From positions 962,001-1,026,000 of the forward strand of contig JACKEN010000001.1 of assembly GCA_020632995.1 (NCBI GenBank): a stretch of DNA of 64,000 nt, written 5' to 3'. The notes beneath the pieces are model-generated. The model saw nothing but the letters and a program-made list of their open reading frames with translations. It did not search any database and was not told the DNA's origin. The position numbers were made by a program, and so were the translations under genes. Below are positions 40,923 to 49,861 of the stretch, one piece after another. The stretch comes from Deltaproteobacteria bacterium (GTDB taxonomy: Bacteria; Myxococcota; Kuafuiibacteriia; Kuafuiibacteriales; Kuafuiibacteriaceae). How positions within the stretch are numbered: the first letter of the stretch is position 1; each line of letters starts with the position of its first letter.

Positions 40923-41918
40923 TCAGGGGCGGAAGAAGCCGCGGGTTCCGAATAGTGGCGAGTGGGTGCCGAGGGCAGATGAGGTGCGGCAGTAGCGCTC
41001 GATGAGGTCGACCTCCTCACGCGCGCCGAAGATCAGCGGGGTGCGCACCCCGCCGCCTTCCCCCACCACCTCGAGGTCGAGGATCGGGTCCATGCTGTTG
41101 ATCGCCCGCCCGCCCGCCTGCTCGACCAGGAAGGCGATGGGGTTGGCCTCGCTCACCAGGCTCACGCAACCCACGTTGCATCCGGCCGCGCCCTCGCTCG
41201 GGTACATGCAGACCCCGCCCCGGGTGAGGACCTGGAACGTCTCGAGGACCAGGGAGTTGGTCCAGTGCAGGGTGACCGCGTTCGGGATGGGGCCCGCGTT
41301 GCGGGCCAACAGCTCGCTCACGTAGTCGCGGATCGCGATGTTCCAGTCGCCCTGGTGGGCGGTGTTGAGGGCGTAGCGGTTGGTCTTGGGCGGCACCGCG
41401 CGGCGGGGGCCGGTGCCCACGAAGCGCCCGGTGGCGGCGTCCAGATCGAAGACCCAGGTGCCCTCGCCCACGGTGAGGGCGAGGTCGGTGCGGGCGCCGT
41501 AGGAGACGATCGCCGCCGCCCGCTGGGACCGCCCACGAGGATCGATCCGGGGTGCGTCGCCGCCGACCACCGGCACGAGCGAGACGATCGTACCGAGGGG
41601 CCCGTTGAAGTCGAGCTTGTCGTGGTTGGTGAGGGGCTGGACGATGGCGGCGAGCCCGGGCGACGGTTGCAGCGCAGGGCCGGCGGGGACGTCGCCGAAG
41701 AAGACCTGGGCGTGCCGATGCAGGCTGGACTGCAGAATCTCCAGGGCCTCGCGACGCGTCGCGGGCGGGTCCTGGCTGCAGTTCGGCTTGCGCACGAGCT
41801 CTGCGATCGCGACCGCGGCGGACGCGAAGGCGAGGAGCGCGCCGGCGACGGGTGCGCGGGTGGGGTCACCGGACGCCCAGCGCTCGAGGTGGATGGGCAG
41901 ATCATCTACTCGGTGCAC
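40923..41918 (-). CDS. Class I fructose-1,6-bisphosphatase-like protein lacking key metal ligands
   Basis: 331 residues from GTG 41918, chosen for its GAGGA ribosome-binding site; an in-frame ATG at 41993 gives 356. Family features: NGPLGTIVSL, YGARTDLALTVGEG, NTAHQGDWN, the HWTNSLVLETFQVLTRGGVCMYP segment, and SEANPIAFLVEQAGGRAI with its Glu. However, where active enzymes have DPLDGSSN this one reads QPLTNHDK (about residues 94-101), so both catalytic Asp ligands are lost, and the preceding acidic EE(N)DE loop is missing. Probably inactive or repurposed. First gene of the unit with prk; an operator copy lies about 95 bases upstream. Confidence 0.8.
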   Translation of the reverse strand: MHRVDDLPIHLERWASGDPTRAPVAGALLAFASAAVAIAELVRKPNCSQDPPATRREALEILQSSLHRHAQVFFGDVPAGPALQPSPGLAAIVQPLTNHDKLDFNGPLGTIVSLVPVVGGDAPRIDPRGRSQRAAAIVSYGARTDLALTVGEGTWVFDLDAATGRFVGTGPRRAVPPKTNRYALNTAHQGDWNIAIRDYVSELLARNAGPIPNAVTLHWTNSLVLETFQVLTRGGVCMYPSEGAAGCNVGCVSLVSEANPIAFLVEQAGGRAINSMDPILDLEVVGEGGGVRTPLIFGAREEVDLIERYCRTSSALGTHSPLFGTRGFFRP

Positions 41919-42012
41919 GGCAGCGTCCTCATGAGGGGAGCATGCGCCTTCTCCGCCATGGCCCCAACACGACGTGGAGTAGGCGCCCTGCACTCCAAGG
42001 TGGGGGACCCGG

Positions 42013-42030
42013 CCTACCCGATCGGGTGGG
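42013..42030. promoter_or_regulatory. Candidate cbb operator, copy 2 (CCTACCCGATCGGGTGGG)
   Basis: Identical over 18 bases to 39274-39291, with palindromic core 42016-42027. It lies in the 215-bp gap between the FBPase-like gene start (minus) and the flavodoxin-like gene (plus), so it could act on either or both. Confidence 0.65.
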
Positions 42031-42133
42031 CGCGGTGCGGTAGCGCCCGAATCGTCCGTGGTTTCGAGCCGGGGACGCCGGGGGCGGGAACGGAGGGGCG
42101 GCGCGGGGTCCGGCGAATGCAGGGAGCGACGGC

Positions 42134-43447
42134 ATGGACGCCATCCCGCTCCTGGACGGACTCCAGCCCGGCCCGTTGGCCACCGCGGTCCGCGCCACCC
42201 TCACCGAGGCCGGGGCCCTGGGCCCCGTACACAGCCTCGGGCGGGAGGTGTTGGCGCCGTGCCAGGGCTGTTGGGGCTGCTGGGTGGAGCACCCCGGTAC
42301 CTGCAAGACGGCGGACGGCGGCAACGCGGTGATGCGCGACGTCATCGGCGCGTCTGCGGTCCTGTGGACGACCGAGGTGCGCTACGGCTGCTGGGGCGCC
42401 GCCACCAAGGCCGCCCTGGATCGTTCCCTGGGGATCCTGTCCCCGTTCTTCAAGGCGCGGGACGGCGAGACGCGCCACCATCGCCGCTACGCCAGCTACC
42501 CGCGCTGGGGCGTGCTCGGGGTGGTGGGGCCCGAGGTCTCGCGGCAGGAGCAGGACACCTTCCGGCGGCTGGTGTACCGCAACACCCTCAACGTCTACGC
42601 AGGCCCACCGTGGGTGGGCCTCGTGCCCGCGGACGCGGCCGAGGCCGACGTGCGCGAGCTGGTCCTCCAAGGCCTCGTGCACCTGGGCGGGCCGCAGGCG
42701 CCGGCCCCGGTGCCCGCGGCGATCCGACCCGCGGGGGCGGTGGGCCCGGCCCACATCGCCGGCCGCCCGCGCCACGTCGTGGTCTGGGTGGGGAGCGCGA
42801 AGCCCAAGGGCACGAGCTCCTCCGAGGCGCTCGGTCGGCACCTCGCGGTGCGCCTGGAGCGGCGCGGCTGGACCTCCGAGGTGGTGTACGCGGCCGCGGT
42901 GACCCACCTGTCGCGGGCCGGCGCGCCGCGGCTCGTGGAGGCGTTCATGCGGGCGGATCTCGTGATCCTGGCGAGCCCGGTCTACTTCGACGCGCTGCCG
43001 GCCCTCGTCCTGCACGGCCTCGACGCGCTGGCCGGGGCCGAGCTCGGCCCCGCCCGCCCGGCCTTGCTGCCGATCATCCAGTGCGGCTTCCCGGAGCTCA
43101 GCCACACCGAGGTGGCGGTCTCGGTGGCGCGGCACGCCGCGGACCTGCTCCGCCTGGGTTGGGCAGGCCACCTTGCGATGGGTGGGGGCGGGGCGTTGGG
43201 CGGCAAGCCCCTCTCTTCGCTGGGCGGCCGCGCGCGGCCCCAGGTCGAGGCGCTGGAGGCCGCGGCCCACGAGCTCGACGCGGGGCGCCCGATCTCCGCC
43301 GCCACGAGCGCTCGCTTTGCGCAGGCCGTGTTGACGCCGGGGCTGTACCGGGCGATCGGACAGCTGGGGTGGGTGGTGGACGCGGCGCGCCGCGGCGGGC
43401 TCACCCAACTGTGGCGGCGACCGTTCCCCGCTGCTACCGCGCGCTGA
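42134..43447 (+). CDS. Tandem flavodoxin-like (NADPH-dependent FMN reductase type) protein
   Basis: 437 residues forming two flavodoxin-like halves. Half one (about 1-190) has a cysteine cluster, CQGCWGCW...PGTC (C43, C46, C49, C57), in the place used for FeS binding by iron-sulfur flavoproteins. It is followed by VLWTTEVRYGCWGAATKAALDRS and a PEV loop. Half two (about 215-437) repeats the fold (VVVWVGSAKPKGTSSSEALGRHLAVRLERRG, then ADLVILASPVYFDALPALVLHGLDAL) without the cysteines. This looks like duplication with divergence. Probable cytoplasmic electron-transfer or quinone-reductase role; partners unknown. ATG start. Confidence 0.82.
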   Translation: MDAIPLLDGLQPGPLATAVRATLTEAGALGPVHSLGREVLAPCQGCWGCWVEHPGTCKTADGGNAVMRDVIGASAVLWTTEVRYGCWGAATKAALDRSLGILSPFFKARDGETRHHRRYASYPRWGVLGVVGPEVSRQEQDTFRRLVYRNTLNVYAGPPWVGLVPADAAEADVRELVLQGLVHLGGPQAPAPVPAAIRPAGAVGPAHIAGRPRHVVVWVGSAKPKGTSSSEALGRHLAVRLERRGWTSEVVYAAAVTHLSRAGAPRLVEAFMRADLVILASPVYFDALPALVLHGLDALAGAELGPARPALLPIIQCGFPELSHTEVAVSVARHAADLLRLGWAGHLAMGGGGALGGKPLSSLGGRARPQVEALEAAAHELDAGRPISAATSARFAQAVLTPGLYRAIGQLGWVVDAARRGGLTQLWRRPFPAATAR

Positions 43448-43483
43448 CTTGACAGCGCCGCGGGGCTCCGGCATCAAAGTGCA

Positions 43484-43503
43484 CGACGCGGCCAACCGCG
43501 TCG
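43484..43503 (+). terminator. Stem-loop after the flavodoxin-like gene
   Basis: CGACGCGG-CCAA-CCGCGTCG forms a perfect 8-bp stem 37 bases past the stop codon. No T-tract follows, so it may end transcription weakly or protect the 3' end. The rest of the 126-bp gap is featureless except for a TTGACA (43449-43454) with only a poor -10 partner. Confidence 0.35.
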
Positions 43504-43573
43504 CCTCATGACCCTCCGCTGACGAAACCACTCTCGTCCCCTGGTCGCCGCGCAGAGCCGCGCGCGATCGCGC

Positions 43574-44029
43574 ATGACTCCGGAGGTCATCTCTATGCAA
43601 CCCGATACGCTCTACGTGTTCGCCAACTACGGCGTGCTCCCGTTCTGGCTCCTCCTCGCCTTGCTGCCCCACCACCGCATCACCCGCGCCCTCGTGCACT
43701 CGGGCTTCGTCCCGCTGCTCCTCGGGGCGCTGTACATCTGGGGCTTCGCCACCGCCCAGCCCGCCCACGACGCCGACGCCCTGACCCTGACCGGCGCCAT
43801 GAGCCTGCTCCAGGACCGCCACATGATGCTGGCGGCCTGGGTGCACTACCTGATCTTCGACCTCTTCGTAGGGGCGTGGCAGGTCCGCGACGCTCGGCGG
43901 CGAGGGGTGCCCCACTGGCTGGTGGTGCCGGGGCTCTTCGCGACCCTGATGGCGGGCCCGGTGGGGCTGCTCTGGTACCTGGTGGTGCGCTTCGTGCGCG
44001 ACCGGAGCTGGCGCCTCGACGAGCGCTAA
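43574..44029 (+). CDS. ABA4-like (DUF4281) membrane protein
   Basis: 151 residues from ATG 43574; ATG 43595 is an alternative nearer the conserved start. Four membrane segments: DTLYVFANYGVLPFWLLLALLP, LVHSGFVPLLLGALYIWGF, the HYLIFDLFVGAW region and GLFATLMAGPVGLLWYLVVRF. The DLFVGAWQVRDARRRGVPHW loop is the family hallmark. The plant relative ABA4 is needed for neoxanthin formation; bacterial members are of unknown function. The stop codon overlaps the end of the convergent LOG fusion gene by 4 bases. Confidence 0.82.
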   Translation: MTPEVISMQPDTLYVFANYGVLPFWLLLALLPHHRITRALVHSGFVPLLLGALYIWGFATAQPAHDADALTLTGAMSLLQDRHMMLAAWVHYLIFDLFVGAWQVRDARRRGVPHWLVVPGLFATLMAGPVGLLWYLVVRFVRDRSWRLDER

Positions 44030-45393
44030 CCGGAGCTGGGCAAGCGGGCTTGCACCGCGGCCACCACCTCGGCCACCGAGCCGACCTCGGTCACCTGCGC
44101 GGGGGTGAACAGCCGGTGGAGGCTCCAGCCCAGGAGCACCACCGGCCGCCCCGCCTTCACCGCCAGGGCCACCTCCGAGACCGTGCCGGCGCCGCCCGGG
44201 AGCGCCACCACCACGTCGCTCGAGAGCACGTTCACCGCGTTCCGCGCGTCGCCCAGGCCGGTGCGCACCACCACGTCCAGGTGCGGGCTCGCGCCGATGT
44301 CGTCCGCGCCGGGCAGCACGCCCACCACCAGGCCGCCCGCCTCGTGCGCGCCCCGGGCCGAGGCGGCCATGACCCCCGCGTCGCGGCCGCCGTTCAGCAG
44401 GATCCAGCCCGCGTCCGCCACCGCCCGGCCGAGGGCGTAGGCCAGGGCCGCCACCTCGGGGGTGGCGTCCCCGCCGCCCATCACGCCCACCACCGGACGC
44501 CGCGGGCGGGCACGCGCGGGTTCGGGCTCGGTGGGGGGCTTCAGCGCGGCCGCGGCCTGCGCGTGGGCGGTCAGGGCGGCCCGGGCCTCCTCCGCCCAGA
44601 TCTCTCCCTCGGGCAGCATCATGCAGGTCGGGTTGACACGGCCCTCGGGGCCCGGCCGCCCACCGAGGTCGATCACCCCCACCAGGCGCCCGCCCGGCGC
44701 GAGGACGTAGTAGCTCCCCCAGCCGCGGCGCCCGCGGTCCTGCTCGAGGGCGGTGAGCTCACGCTGCAGGTCGTCCTGCGTCCGCCCGGGGGGCGGCCAC
44801 GCCTCGGGCGGCTCGGCCCCGAGGCCGGCGGCGAGGAACGTCGAGCCGCGGCGCTCGGCGTGGAGGAGGTCGAGGGTGGCGGCGGCGAGCTCGAGGTGCT
44901 CGGTACCGAGCCGGGTGGGGGTGAGGGCAGTGAGCAGCGCCTCGTGGCCGGGGCACAGCGGCAACAGCTGATCCCGCCGGCCGAGGGTGAAGTCGGCGAG
45001 GTCGAAGCCCGGGGCCATGGTGGTGCCCATCAATGCGAAGCGGCCGCCGGGGAGGAGCCGCGAGCCCTGCCAGACCCCGCCCGGCACCACGTGCTGCACG
45101 CGCTGCCCGGCCAGCAGGTCCTGGCCGAGGTGCACCACCTCGGGCCCCGCCGCCCCCAACATCAGCTGCTCGACCGGATCGCCGAGGTAGAAGTGGTAGA
45201 CCTCCGGGCCCTGGAGCCGGTGCATGAGGGAGCAGGTGTCCGGGGTGAGGAGGTAGAAGATCGCGGTGCTCGGCGCGCGTGCCGCGCCGTAGGTGTCGAC
45301 CTCGCCGCTCTGCCGGAAGGTCTCCCGGTAGTAGCCGCCCTCGAACCCGAGGGGCGACAGGCCGAGGCGCCGGATGACTTCGGCTGCGTCCAT
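44026..45393 (-). CDS. Fusion of DUF985 cupin, GNAT-like and LOG-family domains
   Basis: 455 residues. Residues ~1-150: cupin_5/DUF985 (LSPLGFEGGYYRETFRQSG, STAIFYLLTPDTCSLMHRLQGPEVYHFYLGDPVEQL). Residues ~160-270: a compact acetyltransferase-like segment (LGTEHLELAAATLDLLHAERR... YYVLAPGGRLVGVIDLGG). Residues ~305-455: a TIGR00725-type LOG/SLOG Rossmann domain with GGGDATPEVAALAYALG, NGGRDAGVMAASARGAHEAGG and PGGAGTVSEVALAV. LOG proteins cleave or bind nucleotides (cytokinin-type riboside 5'-monophosphates in some). The start overlaps the SDR gene stop (TGATG), so the two are coupled. Confidence 0.85.
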   Translation of the reverse strand: MDAAEVIRRLGLSPLGFEGGYYRETFRQSGEVDTYGAARAPSTAIFYLLTPDTCSLMHRLQGPEVYHFYLGDPVEQLMLGAAGPEVVHLGQDLLAGQRVQHVVPGGVWQGSRLLPGGRFALMGTTMAPGFDLADFTLGRRDQLLPLCPGHEALLTALTPTRLGTEHLELAAATLDLLHAERRGSTFLAAGLGAEPPEAWPPPGRTQDDLQRELTALEQDRGRRGWGSYYVLAPGGRLVGVIDLGGRPGPEGRVNPTCMMLPEGEIWAEEARAALTAHAQAAAALKPPTEPEPARARPRRPVVGVMGGGDATPEVAALAYALGRAVADAGWILLNGGRDAGVMAASARGAHEAGGLVVGVLPGADDIGASPHLDVVVRTGLGDARNAVNVLSSDVVVALPGGAGTVSEVALAVKAGRPVVLLGWSLHRLFTPAQVTEVGSVAEVVAAVQARLPSSG

Positions 45394-46391
45394 CAGCGCA
45401 TCCAGCCCGCCCGGCGGTAGCCTTCAGCGGTGCGCTTGGCGCCCTCCTCGAGGAGCACCTTCGGGGCGAAGCCCAGCTCGGACCGGGCGAGGGCCGCGCT
45501 CACGAGCCATGAGGGCTGCAAGAGATCCTGCACCTTGTCGCGGGTGAGGGCCACCGGCCGCCCGGTGGCCTTGCCGAAGGCCTCGGTGACCGCGCCCGCC
45601 GCCCTGAGGAGCGGCCCGGGCAGCGGCACCGTCACCGGGGAGGCGCCCACCGCAGCGGCGATCGCCCGCCCGACGCGGGCGTGATCGTAGGGCTCCCCGT
45701 CGGCCACGAAGTAGATCCGCCCGGTGGGGTGGGGCCGCACCAGCGCGAGCAGGATCGCGTCCACGCAGTCCGAGACGTAGATCATGGAGGTGACCCCGCC
45801 CCGACCCAGCCGAGGCATGACGCCCCGCCGGATCGCCTTGAACAGCCCGAGCATGCGGGTGTCGCCCGGGCCGTAGACCGCGGGGGGGCGGATCACGGTG
45901 ACCGGCAGGCGCGCCTTCTCGAGCAGCACCAGCTGCTCCGCCGCGAGCTTGGCCTTGCCGTAGTGAGAGGTGGGGTGGGGCGGGCCGTCCTCGGTGGCGG
46001 GGCGCGCGGGCTCCGAGGGGCCGGCGGCGGCGGCCGAGCTCACGAGCACGAAGCGCTCGAGGTGGGGCGCCTCTTGCAAGATGACCTGCAGCAACAGCTG
46101 GGTGGTGTCCCGGTTCTGGGCGTAGAAGTCCTCCACCGAGGCCACCTTGCCGCCCCCCGCGGCGTGCACCACGTAGTCCGCTCCGGCGACGGCGAGGCGG
46201 AGGCCCTCGAGGTCTTCGAAGCCGCCCTGGAAGAGCTCCACCCCGTGGGCGCGCAGGGCGGTGGTGTCCGACGACCTGCGGACCAGGGCGCGCACCCGAG
46301 CGCCGTGCCCGACCAGGGCCTCTACCAGGTGCCCGCCGAGGAAGCCGCTGGCCCCGGTGACCAGCGCGGTCCGGCCGGCCAGGGCGTCCAC
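45393..46391 (-). CDS. NAD(P)-dependent epimerase/dehydratase (extended SDR)
   Basis: 332 residues. Rossmann TGASGFLGGHLVEAL, catalytic YGKAK (Tyr-x-x-x-Lys) and SS upstream, plus RPPAVYGPGD. Closest in look to the 3-beta-HSD/dihydroflavonol reductase-like SDRs, acting on sugar-nucleotides, sterols or polyketide-like ketones. Substrate is not determinable. It lies 4 bases from purC and overlaps the LOG fusion gene, so it may be in one transcript with both. Confidence 0.88.
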   Translation of the reverse strand: MDALAGRTALVTGASGFLGGHLVEALVGHGARVRALVRRSSDTTALRAHGVELFQGGFEDLEGLRLAVAGADYVVHAAGGGKVASVEDFYAQNRDTTQLLLQVILQEAPHLERFVLVSSAAAAGPSEPARPATEDGPPHPTSHYGKAKLAAEQLVLLEKARLPVTVIRPPAVYGPGDTRMLGLFKAIRRGVMPRLGRGGVTSMIYVSDCVDAILLALVRPHPTGRIYFVADGEPYDHARVGRAIAAAVGASPVTVPLPGPLLRAAGAVTEAFGKATGRPVALTRDKVQDLLQPSWLVSAALARSELGFAPKVLLEEGAKRTAEGYRRAGWMR

Positions 46392-46395
46392 CGCC

Positions 46396-47370
<975 letters not shown>

Positions 47371-47376
47371 GACAAC

Positions 47377-48132
47377 CTACCTTGCCCCTTCCAGGGCCTC
47401 GGCCACCACCTGAGCCACGATGTCCGCCAGGACGGCGTACGTGGCCTCGCCCTCCGCCCGGGTGGCCTGGGCGGGGTGGCCGAAGTAGGCCTGCTCCGCG
47501 CCCATCTCGTCGAAGGTGCGCAGGCCGGCCTGCATCTTGGCCACCAGATCGATGTCGTTGTCGGGGAGGGCCTTCATCAGGTCCTCCCGCACCCCGTCGG
47601 GCCGCGCCGCGAGCACGAGCGAGCCCTCGTACTGCCCGGCGTGGCAGCTCCCGGTCTGGAACTCCTCGGTGAGCGACGAGACCCACCGCCGGTCGCAGGG
47701 GTCGGCCAGGACCACCGGGCAGGGCGCCTCGGCCCGGGCCGCCTTCACCGCGTCCCTGAGGGCGAAGCGGTGGGCGGGCTCGAGGTGGGCGTTCACCAGG
47801 CACACCGCCTTGAAGCCCTGGCGGGCCGCCCCGAGGGCCACGTCCCGCACGTAGGCGGTGGCGGTCTCCTTCGGGATGGAGATGGTGCCCGAGAAGGGCC
47901 CCGCGTACTCGGTGACGGTGAAGGCGAGGGGCGGGAGCAGGACGCCCTGCAGCCCGAGCCGCGCCGCCAACAGCGGGAGCGCCCGGCGGGCCGACTCGGC
48001 CGCGATGAGCACGTCGGTGTCGAGCGGCAGGTGGGGGCCGTGGGCCTCGGTGGACCCGATCGGCCACAGCGCCACCGCCCCCTTCTGCAGGGTGGCCTGC
48101 ACCTCGGGATAGGTGAGTCCCGCCAGCTCCAC
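47377..48132 (-). CDS. Creatininase family amidohydrolase
   Basis: 251 residues from GTG 48132, which has AAGGAGTAG just upstream. Family metal ligands are seen in IGSTEAHGPHLPLDTD (Glu, His, Asp), LVNAHLEPAHR and GSCHAGQYEGSLVLA (His, Glu). The family includes creatininases, MftE-type peptidases and pyrimidine-ring amidohydrolases. Two bases follow the acyl-CoA ligase stop, so the ligase, this gene, purC and the SDR may form one operon. Substrate not determinable. Confidence 0.88.
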   Translation of the reverse strand: MELAGLTYPEVQATLQKGAVALWPIGSTEAHGPHLPLDTDVLIAAESARRALPLLAARLGLQGVLLPPLAFTVTEYAGPFSGTISIPKETATAYVRDVALGAARQGFKAVCLVNAHLEPAHRFALRDAVKAARAEAPCPVVLADPCDRRWVSSLTEEFQTGSCHAGQYEGSLVLAARPDGVREDLMKALPDNDIDLVAKMQAGLRTFDEMGAEQAYFGHPAQATRAEGEATYAVLADIVAQVVAEALEGAR

Positions 48133-48134
48133 GC

Positions 48135-49733
48135 CTACTCCTTCACCCCGCGCTGGCTCGCGGCGTCCTTGGCGCGGGCGGCCAGGCTCTTTCGGTCGAG
48201 CTTGTCGCGGTCGCCGCGGGGGAGGGTGTCGACGAACTCCACGAAGCGCGGGGCCTTGTAGGGGGCGAGGGTGTCGGCGACGTGGGTGGAGAGCTCCTTG
48301 GCCAGGGCCTCGGAGGGCTCCGCGTCGCCCCGCAGGATCACGAAGGCCATGGGCTTGGTGAGCCCGGCGTCTACGTAGGCTGCCGCGCCCGCCTCGGCGA
48401 CCGCCGGGTGCTGACACAGGCACGCCTCGATCTCGTTCGGGGTCACCCAACGGCCCGCCACCTTGAGCACGTCGTCCGAGCGGCCCTGGTACCAGTAGTA
48501 GCCGTCCGCGTCGCGCCGGAACAGGTCGGAGGTCACCACCCAGCGCCCGCGCAGGGTGTCCCGCGACTTCTCGTGGCGGTTCCAGTAGAAGGCCGCCGCG
48601 CTCCCGCCGCCCACCCACAGGGTGCCCACCTCGCCCTCCGGCACCTCGTTGCCGTCGCCGTCGGCGATGCGGACCTCGTAGCCGTCGACCAGCGTCCCGA
48701 GGCTCCCCGGCCGGACCTGGCCGAGGGTGCCGGAGATGAAGACGTGGAACATCTCGGCCGAGCCGATGCCGTCGAGGATCTCCACCCCCGGCCCCGCCAT
48801 CCAACGGTTGTAGAGCTCCTCGGGCAGGGCCTCACCGGCCGAGGTGAGCAGGCGGAGCGACTCGATGTCGGGCCGCCGATCGCTGCCCTCCCAGCGCTCC
48901 GCCATCTGGGCGATGAGGGTGGGGACGTTCACCAGGATCGTGGCGCGGTGGCGCTCCACCAGCTCGTACATGCGGCCGGGGGTGGGGCGGTCGGGGAAGA
49001 GCACCGCGGTGCCGCCGAAGAAGAACGGGAACAGGAGGTTGCTCCCGGTCGCGTAGCCGAAGAAGAGCTTGGGCACCGAGACGGTGACGTCGGTCTCCGT
49101 CATCTGCAGGACGTGTTGCGCGTAGCGCTCGGTGTTGTAGACGAAGTCGTAGGACCGGTGCACCGCGGCCTTGGGGGCGCCGGTGCTCCCGCTGGAGTAC
49201 AGCCAGATCGCGAAGTCCTCCTCCAGGGTGTGGGCCACGTCCAGCACGGTGGGGCGGGCCGAGAGCGCGGCCTGGGCCGCCTCGTCGTCCACCGCGAGCA
49301 CCGTCCTCAGGTGCGGGCGGTGCAAGGGGAGCTGCGCCGTGACCTCCCGCGTGGTGACCACGCCCCGGCAGCGGCTGTCGTCCATGTAGAAGGCGAGCTC
49401 CTCGGCGCTGACCTTCGGGTTCAGGAACATCACGGTGCAGCCGATCTGCATGGCCCCGAAGAACGCGGCTACCCACTCCACGCCGTCCTCGAGCACGATG
49501 AAGACGCGGTCCTCCAGCCCGAGGCCGCGGGCCCGGAGCTCGTGCCCGTACTGGGCGGCCAGCTCCGCGACCTCCTGGTAGGTGTAGTGGGCGACCCCGC
49601 GCTCGGGGTGGTCCACGATGAGGGCGACCTTGCCGCCCCGGCCGGCCCGGAGGTTCTCGAGCAGGAAGCGGTCGGTGAGGTTCAGGGGACGCCCCGGGAC
49701 GCGGTACCGGGAGTGGGGGTGCGCGCTCATCAA
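48135..49733 (-). CDS. Benzoate-CoA ligase-type AMP-forming acyl-CoA synthetase
   Basis: 532 residues. ANL superfamily: P-loop YSSGSTGAPKAAVH, the A5-like DGIGSAEMFHVFISG, YYWYQGRSDDVLKVAGRWVTPNEIE hinge, and the catalytic lysine region LPRGDRDKLDRKSL near the C-terminus. LNPKVSAEELAFYMDDSRCR and the overall layout fit the benzoate/aryl-CoA ligase subgroup. It activates an aromatic or medium carboxylate with ATP and CoA; no aromatic degradation genes are nearby. Divergent from scpA. Confidence 0.88.
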   Translation of the reverse strand: MMSAHPHSRYRVPGRPLNLTDRFLLENLRAGRGGKVALIVDHPERGVAHYTYQEVAELAAQYGHELRARGLGLEDRVFIVLEDGVEWVAAFFGAMQIGCTVMFLNPKVSAEELAFYMDDSRCRGVVTTREVTAQLPLHRPHLRTVLAVDDEAAQAALSARPTVLDVAHTLEEDFAIWLYSSGSTGAPKAAVHRSYDFVYNTERYAQHVLQMTETDVTVSVPKLFFGYATGSNLLFPFFFGGTAVLFPDRPTPGRMYELVERHRATILVNVPTLIAQMAERWEGSDRRPDIESLRLLTSAGEALPEELYNRWMAGPGVEILDGIGSAEMFHVFISGTLGQVRPGSLGTLVDGYEVRIADGDGNEVPEGEVGTLWVGGGSAAAFYWNRHEKSRDTLRGRWVVTSDLFRRDADGYYWYQGRSDDVLKVAGRWVTPNEIEACLCQHPAVAEAGAAAYVDAGLTKPMAFVILRGDAEPSEALAKELSTHVADTLAPYKAPRFVEFVDTLPRGDRDKLDRKSLAARAKDAASQRGVKE

Positions 49734-49861
49734 GATGGGCCGTTAGCACAGGGCCGTGCGCCGGGGTACCGCTCCCGGAGGGCGCTCACGGTAAGGGTTA
49801 GTTCGGGGTGCCAGCTAGTTTCTTGCCACCAGGCGCAGATGCGTGATCTCTGAGTCGACCG

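Noticed and set aside
39239..41745. Similar stretches around TGCAGAATCTCC at 39248 and 41730
   Set aside because: Similarity is short; one copy encodes a helix in the FBPase-like protein and the other is non-coding. No structure or symmetry supports a functional repeat beyond the shared GCARG-type half palindrome.
43449..43477. TTGACA box as a promoter for the ABA4-like gene
   Set aside because: The -35 is perfect but the -10 at the right distance (CATCAA) is poor, and the sequence is followed by a stem-loop. Not strong enough to list as a promoter.
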